A stretch of DNA of 14,307 bases from Deltaproteobacteria bacterium (GTDB lineage Bacteria; Desulfobacterota; Desulfobaccia; Desulfobaccales; 0-14-0-80-60-11). Of the stretch, positions 14,042 to 14,307 are shown in pieces. The DNA is taken from positions 1 through 14,307 of the forward strand of contig JAMCQY010000431.1 in the NCBI GenBank assembly GCA_023381945.1, written 5' to 3'. The position numbers and the translations under genes are program-made. Positions within the stretch are counted from its first letter, which is position 1; every line of letters begins with the position of its first letter. Below the pieces are notes generated by a model that saw nothing but the letters and a program-made list of their open reading frames with translations, was not told the DNA's origin and did no database searches.

Positions 14042-14307
14042 TTTGTGCAGTCATATCGAATGCCTGGGCAACTTCCAATTGCGGAAAGTCACACTCTGAT
14101 TCATACTCACCCAAAAAAAAGGGCTTAAGCCGGATGACCTAAACCCTGTCTAAGTATTTCAACTTAATTGGTGCCTGGGGCAGGGCAATCGCATGTATAT
14201 TTGGCATGGAATATGATCCGATCGAAATTGCCGGGATTATAACGAATTGACTTGATAAAAGTAACTGTCTGGAATAGTTAAATAATTCTAGACTTTTACT
14301 AGATTTT
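14042..14307. other. gene-free right end of the window
   Basis: No open frame here looks like a protein. On the minus strand GGCTTAAGCC (near 14122-14131) is followed by a run of eight T, a weak terminator-like arrangement for a gene beyond the edge. The last ~100 bp are AT-rich, as expected for a promoter region. Confidence 0.4.
14247..14275 (+). promoter_or_regulatory. candidate sigma-70 promoter pointing out of the window
   Basis: TTGACT (14247-14252) and TGGAAT (14270-14275) are 17 bp apart. The -35 box matches five of six consensus bases and the -10 box four of six. It lies in an AT-rich tract and would serve a gene to the right of the window; this is not confirmed by any visible start codon. 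Confidence 0.3.

Noticed and set aside
13039..14114. Two long minus-strand frames opposite the repeat domain
   Set aside because: They are produced by the repetitive nucleotide sequence of the WYMNG repeats; their apparent repeats are only the mirror of the real ones.
14199..14217. TTGGCATGGAATATGAT as a second sigma-54 promoter
   Set aside because: The -24 part fits, but the -12 element lacks GC at the required position.

Overview
The window looks like chromosomal DNA of a GC-rich, anaerobic Gram-negative bacterium, most likely a member of the Desulfobacterota (sulfate-reducer or syntroph type). This is inferred from gene content: a DUF3786-like protein, a TauE/SafE transporter preceded by a tiny membrane protein, a Cache-domain histidine kinase next to a receiver-only regulator, and an unusual PEP-synthase-like protein. 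A sigma-54 promoter and typical Shine-Dalgarno sites agree with this. There are no rRNA, tRNA, CRISPR or transposase genes. No species can be named.

Left part (1-1040). A truncated HAD/beta-phosphoglucomutase-type gene runs off the left edge on the minus strand. A small conserved hypothetical gene (402-707, plus) follows and ends in a strong hairpin terminator. Beyond it lies a 184-bp MITE-like palindromic element (817-1000).

Middle part (1061-8558, all minus strand), in two transcription units. Reading in the direction of transcription, the first is a 94-aa membrane protein, a TauE/SafE permease and a universal stress protein. It is preceded by a near-perfect -24/-12 (sigma-54) promoter and a 17-bp palindrome about 106 bp further upstream, and it is closed by a terminator at 6747-6779. 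The second is a dCache-PAS histidine kinase, a receiver-only response regulator, and an 855-aa protein that has the ATP-grasp and phosphohistidine domains of PEP synthase but no recognisable pyruvate-binding barrel. Short tandem repeats sit at the gene junctions of this second unit.

Right part (9038-14307). A DUF3786-like gene and a PurN-like formyltransferase gene lie on the minus strand; the formyltransferase has a leader with several strong potential stems. A gene-poor, partly AT-rich stretch of about 750 bp with several palindromes follows. Then comes a plus-strand secreted protein with a NodB polysaccharide deacetylase domain, four PKD-like repeats and a five-unit WYMNG/FG-GAP-like repeat domain. 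It ends in a strong terminator, and the window closes with a gene-free stretch.

How the genes may work together (inference): the kinase and single-domain regulator could pass an extracytoplasmic small-molecule signal to the PEP-synthase-like phosphotransferase encoded in the same unit. The TauE unit is under separate sigma-54 control, and its activator is not in this window.
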